From Hofstenia miamia (taxonomy: Eukaryota; Xenacoelomorpha; Acoela), in NCBI GenBank assembly GCA_004352715.1, contig SCFE01000107.1, positions 92,833-156,832 of the forward strand: 64,000 bases of DNA. The letters run 5' to 3'. The notes below the pieces were generated by a model. It did no database searches and was not told the DNA's origin. It saw only the letters and a list, made by a program, of their open reading frames with translations. This document shows, piece by piece, positions 39,404-54,326 of this stretch. Both the position numbers and the translations under genes were made by a program. How positions within the stretch are numbered: the first letter of the stretch is position 1; every line of letters begins with the position of its first letter.

Positions 39404-42400
39404 CTAAAGTGTAACAATTCATAAACAATACATTAAATAAATTTAGTTCTGCGCCCTCTACTATTTTGTCTAAAATGATTTGATAAATACATAATTCTTG
39501 TACCTACAAATTTGCAAACATTCTATTCTCAGTACTGCCACATCCAATTTTTATTCTAATTTTGATTTGGTATTTGATTATTTATTTACATATTGAGAAA
39601 CAATATGTAAATAGCTCGTTTTTCTTAGGGTATTTATGACCATTTTCGTGCATTATTCAGTCATATAATCGTAACTGCATTTTTATAGAGCTTTCTTCTT
39701 AAATTATATATTAGGTTTTCAAACTTATATCTTAAGCCTCATCTTGGGCAGAAATCTTTGATTTTTTCATACTGCAGGCATTGACCCGTGGGCTTGCACA
39801 CAATACACATACTCTTAAATAATATACCGATTAATTTGTTATGTAATACCGCGGTATCGGTTACTGCATCAGTATCCCGCCGGACCTTAGAATAAATCAA
39901 TGTTATTGCAGGCAATATATTTATTAAGATTCATAGCAGCAGGAATTGTTTGCATGAGTAAGATGCTGATAGTGCAAATAAAGGCAAAATTTTCAACAAA
40001 GTAGAGTAAGTTGAGCATAGTTCTCACTAAAAGCAATTAAGAAATTTTGCCATTGGTCAATGTAATTATTTATGCTGAAATGGCTTCGAAACGCCATTGG
40101 CGCTAGTTTACATACTGCAATCAGATCAACAATTTCCTTGATCTGAACACAAGTGTCAAAAAGCAGCAGTTAATTACTATATTAGCAACATTGTTATGTG
40201 ATACATCTAATTAATAAATCGGTTTCCTTTTTCAGGTTTCGTTAGATCTTGCAATTCAAAACTAATTTCAGGTCTCCAAGTCCAAAATGGCCTAACGTCA
40301 TTGCATCTTTTGGTATTTAGGGATAGTTGGTCTAGGTTGATTTATCAAGAATTATCACTGAAAAGCTACATTTCCATATGGTTGTATGCATGTATTTGAT
40401 AAATATCAGTTTGTTTGACATTTGATATAAAAAAATTAAACATTTCGTAGAAAAACGAAAATCGTGACAGGTGTGTAATATATCNNNNNNNNNNNNNNNN
40501 NNNTTTCCATATTGTTGTATGCATGTATTTGATAAATATCAGTTTGTTTGACATTTGATATAAGAAAATTAAACATTTCGTAGAAAAACGAAAATCGTGA
40601 CAGGTGTGTAATATATCTATATGCAATGGTATAAAATTAATTTATCCAAAGTGCAATATGGGATGACATTCAAATTGTTTTTGTAAATTGCACCAATATT
40701 CAATCATTTTATGTTTGAACGCTATTTGCCACATGGGGTTGATTTCGCCAGTGCAAACGTTTTTAAATATAAGCTTTTTGATTATCCCGATATGTCTATT
40801 CTTTCTTGACATTTTCTTTCATAGTATGAGGGAGATTCTGATAAAATTTGAAGTGATTACACCCACCTGTACTCTCACTGTCGCACTGTTGTCAACAATG
40901 TTTTCATAATTTTGAGTATTAAATATGTTTTTCAATGAAACTACCATTTCAAAATTTTATATATGTTGTTAAGTTAAATGCCTCCCATCAACACACTAAC
41001 CAGTTTTGTCAAATCAGAAATCATCAGGAAACTTAAAGTGTGTGCAATTTTTATCCACTGCCAAGAAAACGATGATAAAAGTCGATTGTATGAACACAAT
41101 CTGATTTCTATCTGCTGATGAAAGTCGATAGTCTGAACGCTCCATCCGTTTTTTGGCAAAATAGCTAAATTGCTGTCATCTGATAAAAGTCAATTGTAGG
41201 AACAATACTAAAACTCGAGTCGGATAGCTACTTGAAAATAATGTTTTGTTGAAGTAGAGAACAGTCTCTTAAAACGTTAATTATTGAAGTTAAAATACTT
41301 CAACTTCAAAATATGCTAGCATTATTTACATTTCAAAACCAATAATTGAACAGATGTTGGTATTACTCTTTGTGTCATTTAAAATATTGTTGGAGTTGGG
41401 GATTGTTCCCGCTATCAATTTTTTATCAAATGATAATTTATCATTTGATAAAAAACTGATAGTAGGAACGCTATTCCAATTCCGGAATTTCTGATAAAAA
41501 TTCAGATGATATCAAATCGCCAAATTGAACAAAAATACTTTTCGACAATTCTGATGATAAAACCATCGGGGGAAACATTTACAGCCTATTAAAAAACATC
41601 CAAAACTTATAAATCACCACTTTTTGCTACCTATATTTAAAAATTATTATCATCACTGATCAAAGTGTGGAGGAAAGATTGATTTAGAAACGTAGAAAGT
41701 ACGAAGTTTCATGTACAAAAAATTTTATTAGGCGAGGCTGAATCAATCCCTGTGAGTGTAGAAGACGAAAATATCTTTTGCCAAAGAGGGCTACTTGATG
41801 TAGAAGAACTGCTTCGTAAAATTCTTTGATATTTCCACATTCAAAAATTTCAAAATGGTAGGCACAATATTTTGAAAACATCCTCATAAAAAATTCAATT
41901 GTGGTTTGACATAGGGTCCTACAAGATTTTCTGTAAGAATGTTAAAACGAAGGTAATTCTTTAAATACATTTTTTTGTTTTCGCAATGTGAAGGTTTGTA
42001 TACGTATAAATTGTTCCTTCGCATCAAATTTTAATCAGCTCGGTTGGTATTCACTTTTTAAAATTGAAAATCTACTTACCTTCTTCCCAATTGGTGCAGT
42101 GATTCGCCACACACAAAGCAAGCCGGAGGCGTAATATCCATCCCCGTATTCTGCATGAGAGTATAGAAAATGCATTTGGCTTGAAGCATTTAGTCGCCCA
42201 CCACACTTAGATGTGTATTCGACTTTAAATCCAGGTTTATTTACTGACGTATCAGAGCGAAAAACAAGAAACATCTCATTGCCATCACTTGTAATCTAAA
42301 TTATATCGTAGTTAAATTGGCTTTGTTTTGTAACACTCATACATAGGAAATAAAGTTTATTTATATAGTATGGTCTTAAGCTCGGTTTGCATATATTAAG

Positions 42401-44387
42401 ATTTGACCTTAGGCTTTTGGCTTGACTGAAATATCAGAATTCTACATTAGGCTGGGATTTTGTGTACTACAAGTCCAAACAAATGCCAAAGCAGATCTAA
42501 AGCAGTCTTGCTTCAATATTTGTTATTGCATTCAACTAAAGTGTAAAAGCATCAATTTAATCGTAATTACAGAGCTTGAATTATTCTTCACTATGCCCAG
42601 ATTCTATGCTCAATGATTTAAATTTTTCAACTTTTTTGTGAAACATTGTCATACATTTTCACTATGTAAAATAAAATGATCTGTTTATTGCCTTAGGCCT
42701 AGTTGTTCGTTGATATTCATTTGACATTTTTATAAGAAAATCACATATGAGTGTATGCAATACTTGCAACAGTATTGGAACACGGTTCGGCATTGCATAC
42801 TGTATGGCTCGCTGTATTTTTTGTTTGCAATTCAATGTTTCGACGAGGATGATATGTTTTTATAGTCTTCAACATTAAGAAAAAGTGGAAGTGCTTATTT
42901 ATTGTAGTATCATTTTAGAGATTCTACTATCGATATAGCTTTTTGCTTTCATACATCTTAAATGTATTTTTGAATTTCAAACTTCTGCAAAGATAATCTA
43001 TTCTCTCCGGTATTATAGTCGTGTATAAATTTCAAAAGTGAATTTTGGGATGTTATACTTGCTTAAATCCAGGATATTTCGCTAAAAGCTTTCGTAAACA
43101 GTATCTATTAATGATTTTTTTGTAGATGTATTAGTTGACGCACTCTCACACACTGCAACAGCAGCTACGCAATTAGGTATGAAATGTTTTACAAAATATT
43201 GTTTGCGCATTTAATATAATGAAATGTGCACTTACCTCACCTATATCACTGGGATTACGATTTCCACATAACGTTGTATCAAGTCGATTGACTCGTGGAC
43301 TTCCGCAGCGTATTTCTAAGTAATCGTACTGACATTCGGCATGTGGTTCAACTGCAAATGTTATAAACCGTAGTGCCACTCTATGCCCAGGCTTTGTGAT
43401 TATATGCCATGTGCACTCCTTTTGCATTGGGTACTCCTTTGGATAGTTAGGTGTCGCAAATTCCCCACTCGCTGCAGTGAATGTGTACTTGCACTCTGTT
43501 TCCTTGCAACTCTTTCCATCTTGATGAAGTGTGTATCCTGGCTGACAACTGCAATTCCGAGAAACCTAAGTAAGAAGTAAATCCAAAACTAAAATTCAAT
43601 TTTCTAATAATTTTGGTTTCTACCAAATTTTTTTTATATATAGGTCCCGTTGAAAGTTAGTGCCTTTTAAGACCCCTCACAAGCAATAAAACTTGTGTTT
43701 CTATAATAATTAGGTTAAAAAATCACATCAAAAGAATTTTAGAAACAAAAGTTGTTTTGTTTGATCAATACTGTTTAGTTGGTATTTTTTAATATGAGAT
43801 CTCATAGTAAATTGCTTTAACCACTATTCTCTTTTAAGGCCTGTCAAGGCCTTGGGCCTGTCTAAACTACATGGCTTAATAGGCCCGACTTAATCGGGCT
43901 GATTAAATCGTGTAGTTAAGACGCAGCTCCAATTTTGTCGGGTGGGAAAGTTGGAGCTCCGTCTTAACTACACGATTTAATCGACCCGACTTTTTGAATT
44001 TATACATTGAAAAATGAATTTTGTTTTTAATTGAATTTAGACTTAAATATTTAAATAAATATTATAGGTTCGCATAGACAAGATTTAATGTATGAACGTT
44101 TTGAGTTTGATATTTAGTAAAATAAGTAAATAATTTTTTCGTATTGATTTACGTTTGTTATTTATTTAATATGCTGTCACAAGTGACATAATAAATACAA
44201 ATCGAGTACCACCGAGATTTAGAAATTATTAGCATGAGCTTCAATAGTTGTAATTGATAGGGGAACTAGCAAAATAATGTATCTACATTGTTTGTGGATT
44301 GTGTTAATTTTTTGGATTTCAATATGCAGCATGTACGTTTTAGTAATATATTTACCTCAATTTTTACATTTTATCTGTGTTTCTTTC

Positions 44388-44430
<43 letters not shown>

Positions 44431-47400
44431 ACATATAGCCAATGTAACGGATTATTGTAATATATTACAAAATCCTAGTAACAAGAAACAATGCGCTACA
44501 ATAATACAATAGTAATTAGTGGCGCATTACAATTGAAGATATGCTTTCGTTCCTTATGCGTTACTTCTAGGCTTATATTTCGCTAGAGAGTATATTAACG
44601 GCCGTTGTAATATTTTTCCAACTTTGGTACTTTTGCATTCTAAGGTCTTGACTACATTGGAGAAAGCTTAGTAGATATTCATTTGTTTTCACATCTCATC
44701 AAAGTACTTTATAAGATTACGGCATGCTATCTATTAAATATGATATCAGAAAACATGGCGTTCGAAATCATATATAACAATTGCATGTGTAAATACCTAT
44801 CACGGATGTTAGCAATAATAAAGAGATTGTAAGTTCACCGATAATTATTGTCAAGGTTGGATTTGCAACTAAATTCTTTGTTTCAATACGCTGTAATGTA
44901 ATTCACCAAGTGCCAAAAAGAAAATTATTTTTGTATATACTAGCATGGTGTCGTTCTGTCACAGTGAGCTTCTGAAATTAGCAATGTGTAGAAAATAAAC
45001 AAAAATGTTTCAAGAATTTTTCAAATAATGAATTTCAATTCCTAAAAATATTATTTTTGAATAATTAAAATTATATAACATATTTTTATTGGTTTCATTA
45101 TATAAAATTAGTAAAAGTTGGGTGAATGGAATATATTTCCATTCGGCCTCGATTAAGTCGGGCCGATTAAATCGTGTAGTTAAGACATGCCTTTACAATG
45201 CAGTTCTTCCTAATCCCTTAAATTTACAAATATGTTAAATACTTACAGGCGTATTTTTGCATATCTGCTGACAACCGCCATTATTGATTTTGCACTCATC
45301 GTAGTCGGAGAAAAATCGGAGTTTGAAGCCATGCTTCGGCACTGAAGAATCACTATGAAATATGATTTTGATAATATTGTTTTCACTGGTGATTGATTTA
45401 CTTGGTAGAGTTGTACCACAGTACAACGCTAACTGCTCGTTATCTGAACTGTTTATTTGCAGATAGTCGTACTTGCAAGCGTCTTTTCCTTCTAGTTCAA
45501 TATCCAGGATATTGATGGTAATTTGATAGGCCTCCGGAGCAGAAATTTTCCACACGCAGTGTTTGTTGAGAGGATATAGATCTGGATACTTGGGTGACAT
45601 TATTTCACCTTTTAATTCAACAATATTTCCACCACATGCAGGTTTACAAGTGGTCTAAAGAGAATTTAGAAGTAATTATATTCATAAAAAATTCAAAATT
45701 TTATTACTAATATTTTTTGATATGGTACAGCGTAGAAGCTTGCTACATGCCATAAAGTCCATGTTTGAGGTATTATACAGGATCCAGATACAAGGAAAAT
45801 CTTTGTAATTCTATACATATTAAATGCCATTTTATATGCAGTGATTATTGCGGATACTTTCGCTACTGATTAGCCAGTAAAACGCGTCAAACCCACCACA
45901 CCTCTGCATACTCCAATCCGAAAATTTGCAATGGCTAATTTCCACGTTTGGGAGGAATTATTTTTTGAAGAATAAGGTGTTACGAGTTACGGTTTTTTTT
46001 AGCCCGCTATTGTATATTGCTTCACAAACTTCATCATCCAAAAGTGATTCAATTCTACTAGCTAATCATAATGCCCATTATCTAAGGTTCCAGGAGGATT
46101 ATGCCACGTCGCATACCTCTGGAACAAGGATTTAACCTTTTCTGATTTTTGTGTTGGGACATAACACACCAAATCGCAGATATATCAAACTCGTCCCACA
46201 AATTTGTAATAAAGCAGTTGCACCGGATATGGTTCAAAGAATAATGAAAAATCGCACCGGGTATGGTTCAAAGAATAGTGAAAAATCGCACCGGATATGA
46301 TTCAAAGAATAATGAAAAATCGCACCGAATATTGTTCAAAGAATAATGAAAAATCGCACCGGATATGAATCAAAGAATAATGAAAAATCTGAGAAAAACA
46401 ACAAAACTGCACCGTAATTGAATGAAGTCAGCACTTAAGTGCTGCAATTGTTAATATCGCATTAGTTGTATTTGCTTTTAAAGAACAGATTTTTTCTTGT
46501 GTCGTGATGGGTTCGATGTTTACTAACCTTTGAAATAGGGTCGGTCTTTTTCTACTCATGGTGTATATAGCATTTGTGTGGCCTAATTTTAGTAAATGCG
46601 GAATATTTTCGATTTTCATGCTTGTAAATTGCAATTTTTTATACCTTATACTGACCAATACACAGTTATAAATCGGGAAATGATTGTATCAAAAGTACTT
46701 TACATTATTGTTTTAAAATCATTTCTTGTGAAAATAATAATTGCTCTGTGTGTTAAAATTTACTTGGTTTTTCAGCAGTTTCTTAAAAGTGCGCATCCAC
46801 TAAAAATTTTTCAAAGCGGCTTTTAATTTTGTTACATGTTCATTTTAGTTTTTCCTGGTGTGTCTTATCGATTACTTATTTTAGACATTACTATATCGAT
46901 AAATAGAACGACTTTAAAAGAATAGTTGAAATTCATACTTTGTCTTTATCTAGTTCATAACCTGCATGACATATGCACCGATAAGACCCAACTGTATTTT
47001 CACATTCTTGACTGCATGGATTGGGTTGGGGGCCTGGTTGATTGCATTCGTCCTCTTCTGGGAAAATTTCAGCGCTGAACCCAGGTTTGCTTACGGATTT
47101 ATCAGAAACAAATTTCACATAAAGCACAGATCCACTAGAACTGACTGGATCTGGTGTGTCGATTCCACAAACTTTTGTGCTTGGTTGAGAGTATTCATCT
47201 TCACTTATTTCTACATAGTCATAAATGCAGCTCGAGTGTTTTTCTAGCTAAAGATTTTGTAAAATATGTATGTTAAGTTGTATTTACCTCAAAGTTCCGG
47301 AATTTTAGCCCGACCTTGTAACCAGGTTGAGCATAAATTTTCCATACACACGTTTTGAGGTTGGGATAATTTTCGGGAAATTGCGGTGATTGGATTTGCG

Positions 47401-50400
47401 CAGTTCTGCTGGTGATTGTTCCCCCACAGATGGAAATATAAACTGCACGAAATTTGCCACGTCTACCGTTGATGTTATCTGATACAAAACGAATCCACAT
47501 TCTAGAACCACTGGAACTGAGGATGTTTTCAGGTTTTTTGTTGCCACACCAGCGTCCAAGGTATTGACCTGTGTGTGCTGTGCCATCATATACTTCAACA
47601 TATTCCTTCTCACAGTTGTGATTTTCTCTAATCTAAATTCATTCTCATACATTACATTACAAATTTAGCAAGCACTCAAAATTGAGACTTATTCTGTCTA
47701 GCAATACAAATCTGTTAGAATTTTAGGACCAATATTTTTTATGTAAATGACCAGTTAGATAGAAGGAGAAAATCATTTCTCCTCAGGCCTTAGGAAGACA
47801 GAGAATGTCAAGTTAAATAAGGTTAAGAGCTGATTGTTGCTGAAAAAATTGCCATGAACACCGCCCACACATGTGCAGAACTTTCTCTGAATGGTAATAA
47901 TGCTGGTTCTTAGTTCAACATAAATGGGAGATAAATTAAAATATAATTAGCAATTGAAATGGCAATTAAACTAAAAGTGGTTGTAATTGCTATTAGAAAT
48001 TGCCAAGTAATGACAATTCTCTGCATAGAAACCTACTTCATCCTATAATTATTGTGTGTGTTATATTTTTATAGTAATCAATAAATTTTAAATCACAAGT
48101 AAGTCAGCGGAGAAAGGGGATTCAAATCAATGACGTCTAACTGGTATCATTTAGTCTGTCCTGGTTATCTAATGTCAATGAGGTTTCCTCATAGATATGT
48201 TTAATTTTTGGATTCAGTCTTCAAAAGCCCAAAAAACTCACTATCTTACATATTGAATAGCAAAAGACCTCTTTTACGCAAAGCAGAGATCAAATTTACC
48301 AGTAAAATTCATTCAAAATGAACAATCAGTTCATCTAGTGAAGCGCTATCGCTTTGTAAAATTTGCAAGAAAACACATTTTAACCTAGTGCATTTTTTTC
48401 ATTACTGTTGGAAATGTTTTTAATAATTCTGTCTACATTAGTCTATATGTACACATACTTTTTTGTTTAAACGCATTTCATTTTTTCATTTCTAGAAATA
48501 CATGTAGCTTCAAAAAACTAATGAGTTGTCAATTGCTTAAAAATTATTCATATTTTTAGCACACATCAATTTCTACGACAAGCCTTATGGCGTACACGCA
48601 TATTACTCGTTAATTCATATAAATACCTGAAACTCAGTAAAATTCAAACTAATTTTTTCTCCAGGAGATATAGAAATGCGCCATTCACAATAACGATTTG
48701 CTCCGTAAAAGTTTGGATAATTTGGAGAAGTAATTTCTCCTGTCATAGACAACAAAGATTCTCCACAAATGGGACACTTATAAAGCTTCATAGTCTGACG
48801 AATATCCCCTTCGCTCAGACTATTTCTTTGACCGATTTCTGGTCTTTTTCCTAAAAAAATGTCTGCATTTCCAGTAATATTAAAACCAACCTGTAATGGG
48901 ATCTTCGCGTGTTCTTATAGTTGGTAGATAGCCTCCTTTCGAGAATGTATTGGGAGCATAATGCATTATAGACCCATAGTCGTATTCTTCACCAAGAGAG
49001 TTTATGAGTTTGCTTTCAAGTTTGTCGAAGTTGTAGCCCTGTGAATCCATGATGTTCTCTTTTAGTACTGTTATGTATTGATCTCTATCGGGGCGAGTAT
49101 GTTCATGCCAAAACCCAACTGCATGTCCCAATTCGTGAATTACCACTCCAAACTTATCACAATTTTTGGCAATCGAAATTGCCTAGAGATAAACAATTAG
49201 TAAAGTATTAATAAACTATCCTAAAATTTAAATGCCAAATTACCATAATGTTTTTGAAATGATATTAATAAAGTGACCTTGAGTAGAGAATTATTTTTAT
49301 ACTGATTATTTTATACTTTAACAAAAACATATCTATGCCAGTTAATCTAGGCTTTTATCATCTTGCATTGCTCTATTTTCAAATGCAGATGCAATTGTAA
49401 TTATTTCAAGAAACCATTTGAAAATTCCTTCGGAAGTGTTTATTTTCTGCGAGGCCTACTAAATATCAACATAGGGCGTTGCTCAATTGAAAACGTCGGC
49501 CTGCAACTAACATAAAAAATTACATTTATGAGAACATGATCATTATATTGCAAAAATTAAGTTTGCATTTTTATACACTTGCCTATTTGACACAGGCTTC
49601 AATTGAAAAAACTTCTTACTTCAATTAATAACCCATCTTTAATACTAAGTGGCTTACTTGCGATCCTTCGCCTTTACGGCCCACAAATGAGCAGCAACCG
49701 CAGTTTCTGTATGTAAAAGCTATGAAATCCACCTCATTTGTTCTTTTCACAAATGTTATGCACGTGTAGTTTTCCCAGTGCCTCATAGCTTTGTGAAACA
49801 GTGCCCGTTGGACTCCTGAAAAATTGCCTTCTATCACATAGGGGATTATACCATTTTCCCAAACTCTTTCCTTTAATGAAGTAGCCGCTCGCTTTTTTCG
49901 ACCAGGTTTTTTTCTAGATATAGAATTTTCAAATAGATATTTTAGACAGCCTGATTTTTGAAAAAGAAAACTTTAAAACGTAATGCTTACACCGAAGTCT
50001 TAATGCCATCCCGAGTAAGAAATTTTAAAAATTCGATAAAGAAAATATAATTTTGTTGAAAATAATGGGTTTCCTGCGTTTTCTGTATTAATTAAAAAGT
50101 CATATATTTGAATAGTTCAACATGGTTTTAATGCTTTCTACACACAGAGACCCTATTTAAACTCTTTCAGAAATAGGGGGGGGAGGCAGAGAAAAATAAT
50201 TGATTTAAAATGTGTTCAATTAGACTTGCGGGCGTCTAATTTCTGCCACCCCCTTCCAAGCTCGCAAAATAATGAATTGCCTGTGAATATAACTTATAAA
50301 CTGCGGCAGTTTTATGCAGCCCATAAAAATCTATGTCCACCTGCATAGTCGTTCAGCTTAACCGTAACAGTAAAAAATGGCTGCTGAACCAATTGGAGGA

Positions 50401-53400
50401 ATTCAAAATATTTCAAACTTCTGCAATAAAAATATTACCGTTTATACAGAAGCTTAAGCAAAATCAACCAAGAAATGGAAATTCTAGTTGAATTATGATA
50501 CATTTAATAAATGTGTTCATCCTATCTCATCAAGCACAGACGTGCCCACCTAAGCCCGCAAAACACTAATTTCAGTTCAGCTAAAAATATAAGTTAAGTA
50601 ACTATATTGTACAGAAGTAAACCCGAATGTACCACAAAAAAATTACAAACGAACACTATTAAAACAAATCATTTTGTCAATTTTTTACACTTCACTTTTC
50701 TCCAAAAACCTATTAACATTAAAGTGATGATTTCAAAATCCAAACTCAACATTTTAAATATTAGAGGCATGCATCGACAATCTATAAAAATACTGCGAAG
50801 TACCTCGATTTTGATTTTGATTTCTCCAAAAATTTGGCGCCAATAGAATTAGTGTCAGCAGAGTCGCAAGGCCGCGGGTTTACTATACAATCCGTCACAT
50901 GCGACGGTCTCATGAGACTAAATTGCACAGTGTAAGTACCTACTTGAGATGTTCTCGTACTTTTTTGAGACGTAAAACCATAATTGCACAGTGAAACCAC
51001 TATTTGCGATCGATGTGGCAAAGTTTGTAACTTTTTGTATACAATGTAATACACATATACATACCTCCTATTACTATTTCAGAATTGATTGTTTTGATGA
51101 GAATCATGGCTTATGCTAAATTTTAACTGTAATAAGTATAGTTAATCGGCAAGCTTCATACCCTGCTCCGCCGCCTATCATGCATCGTGAAAAAGATTTA
51201 AGTTAATCAAAACGTACCACTAGACGACAAGGTTAAGAAATGACATGCAAAATTTGACTAGTTTGCAATTTGTTTAGGCTCATGGGTTTGGGTTTAGGAT
51301 TAGGATCACAGTGAAACCAGCTTCCAGTTCCGAAAATAACCACAATCGTGTCTCGTAGTGTGAACATAGTTGCGATTGAAATTTTTAATTCCTTCTTGCA
51401 ATTGAATTGATGGTGAACCGTAGCCTAAAACATGCTGGAGGTAATTCCGTAATTATTTTGCATACAGTTTTGTTAACACTAGACGTCCTTCATGATTTGA
51501 AAAATAATGGAGGCGGTTGATTCCCTTCCGTGATGAAAAACCTGTCGATCCATGTCCAATCAGACGAACTGACGTATGTTTCATTTGAAAGTAGCAGGAC
51601 GACAGTTCGTATATCATCACAATCCCCAAACTCTATCAGACGGTCTTTCGGCTTTTTTACGTTAATAAGCGAATTATCACCTCCAATTTTTTAAAGATGG
51701 CTTTTATCTTAATGCCTCAGATCACAACAACAACAACAACAAAAACGTTTTGAATCCCAGTGTGATACAATGAATGAAGGTAGTTGGAAACCCGAATTTA
51801 TATGCCAGCAAATTAGAGAAAAACATTGAAATTATGGCGAAAACAACTTTGACTATGGCATTAAGAATCGACTTAAAGCCATTGTGGAAATCAAAGGTCA
51901 AATGTGTAAAAAAATTATGCAATGATTAAAATTATAGAAATTTCTTTGTTAGTTTTCTTTTTAATAAATATACATGTAGATTTCTAAGCATGCGACTTCG
52001 AATTCATAACGTCTAATGATGAATTTCAATAGAAATGGAAATTATTATATAATCCTATATCAACTTCCACCAAATGTCGAATTATTTTCTTAATACATTA
52101 TATCAGTTTTGTGTAAATCGGGGCGCCAACTAAATCGTGATTTTAAAGATGTTATCGCAAACATTTTGCCAAACATCAAGCTGAAGTTTACTTTAATTTC
52201 CGTCTAATAGAAGGGTGATTGAGGGAGTTAATCGCTGCGCTTAATTTAGTCGTTGTCTGAGGCGACTAAACAGCTGGCTACGTTGATAAGTTTACTTTAC
52301 TAATAATGTTTTCGTAAATGTAACTTAGTAGCTACATGTCAAAATGATTGTTAAATCTGTCTAAATCAGTTTCCACTGTAAGTTATGTCTCCTTGGATTA
52401 ATTATGCAATCTGTTAATCCACCATTATAACCAAATGTCATTTTACTAAAGCAAACCACAAAGCACCAACTACCCTGATGAAGGTTAACATTTGTAAATT
52501 ATAAATCAGTTTCACTAATTTTCTCATTGTGTTTATATATTACAAAAATACAAATCAAATATGATTCTGGTCCTCAACAAAATTGTGAAAAAATGGATCA
52601 CCCTAATGAACACAGAGATGGAAACTGTATCCTCAATTGGCGACAAAAACCGGTCTGATTCCGGTCACCTCTTGACCAGTGCCCGGTGTCGACCGGCTCA
52701 CTCAACCAAGTTATCCTCATGTGGGTGGCGACTATTTCCGGCCTTCATTATAACGTACCGGTTCGTTTTTTGCATTACATAATGCATTTGTACAGTTGAA
52801 AGAACGTCTACTGAACGCATTATTCATTTAAAGGCTTAAGATTTGAGAAACTATTAACTGCCCGTATGACAATAAGCACATCTCAAAGTGACCGGTTTTA
52901 TCCGGTGAAGTGAAATTAATGTTTTCCAGTTCCGGTACGGTGGTTAGTACAGACCGGCTTAATCTCTGAATGAACATGTTCCAATCACTTAATTGCACGC
53001 ATTCATAATTGCAAATATTCCAATGCATGTTTTTCTTTTCATGCCAAAAAACCATTTTTGCACTCATTAACTACAACCTGCAAATATTTGATAATTACAA
53101 AAATATTAAAGAATTTTTTGTACATTCTATGTTACACTAGATTTCGATATGTCGCGAAATATGTGCTGCTCGCTCAAAAATGGAAATGAGCCGAACATTT
53201 ATGCCCTAATCCCACAAATTTCTATAGTAGTTGTCAAAAAGCTTCTCTAATTTTCCGATTTACGCGACAAAAGCTGGTTATCTTATAAACATTTAATAAG
53301 TTTGCATATTTAAATATTAAATCCTAAATTTTTTTAGAAGAGTATATGATACTTGCGAAAAAGGTAAATTATAATTTTCAACAAATTGCTTAAAGTTTTA

Positions 53401-54290
53401 TAGCGTTCAATGCATTTGGGTTGACTTGCACTTTACCCTAATAGTAAAGTTTTTTACATTTCGGCCTTTTCCAATAGCTCAGCACAATTTCGGCCCTGAC
53501 CTGTCCCGGTCACGTCCATTTCTCTGCCGCTTGTAGTATGTTCATGATTTGATTTTTCAAAGTTTTATTTTTAGTTACCGATATACCATATAATTATGCA
53601 AATTTTATAAATATAATAATAAACTAGACTTTTTAAAAGAGAAAAAATGATATGTAATTTAATGATATCATCTGTATTATAACGGTATCTTCACAAATGC
53701 GGAAAGCTATGAAGAAAGAGCTTGTTTCACTCTCATCAAACACAGATTATATGGTGTGCTCAAAGCTATCACTCAGCCAATCTTTAAGGTTGACATTCTG
53801 AAGATATGAACAAGCACTGCAGAGTTTTGGCATAATCTCTTAATGTTTTTTTTAAATACGGCAAAAAGTGTTTCCTTGTCAATTATCCATTTAGCATTAC
53901 TGGCTTTTGAACGAACTTTGTGTTCTATTTGTGAAAAAAATGTCAGAATATGTGATGTAAAAATAGAACTTGGTACTGGTTATTTGTTTCATGCAGATGC
54001 GACATCAGCCAAATCTTAGTTATTCTAGATTATTAAGTCTACTAATTTCTACCTTTTTGGAAATTGTTTGCAAGCTCGAACATTTAAAATAGACTGCGTT
54101 TTCAAACAAATAGAGCGGATTGTATCTAGTATGTGCTTAAAACGTTATGTTCCTCCTCATCCAGTAAATTAACGGCATAACTATTATGGTCATTTCTGAG
54201 TGGGACGGATGGAAGTTGGGTGGAAATTTTTTGTAGGTGAACGACAATATGAGATGTAAATAGACTCGGCTTCTCTACCATGAGACATAT

Positions 54291-54326
<36 letters not shown>

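Larger units (their letters stand above)
39404..42079. other. Tolloid intron 9
   Basis: 2.68 kb, with a duplicated segment around a 19-base gap (40,369-40,617), a set of degenerate TGATAAAA-type repeats and a long palindrome (41,068-41,470). Confidence 0.6.

Noticed and set aside
46966-47247. 93-codon plus-strand frame
   Set aside because: Antisense shadow of tolloid exon 6 (CUB2/EGF1).
47305-47652. 115-codon minus-strand frame starting [10 protein letters not shown]
   Set aside because: Out-of-frame shadow of tolloid exon 5.
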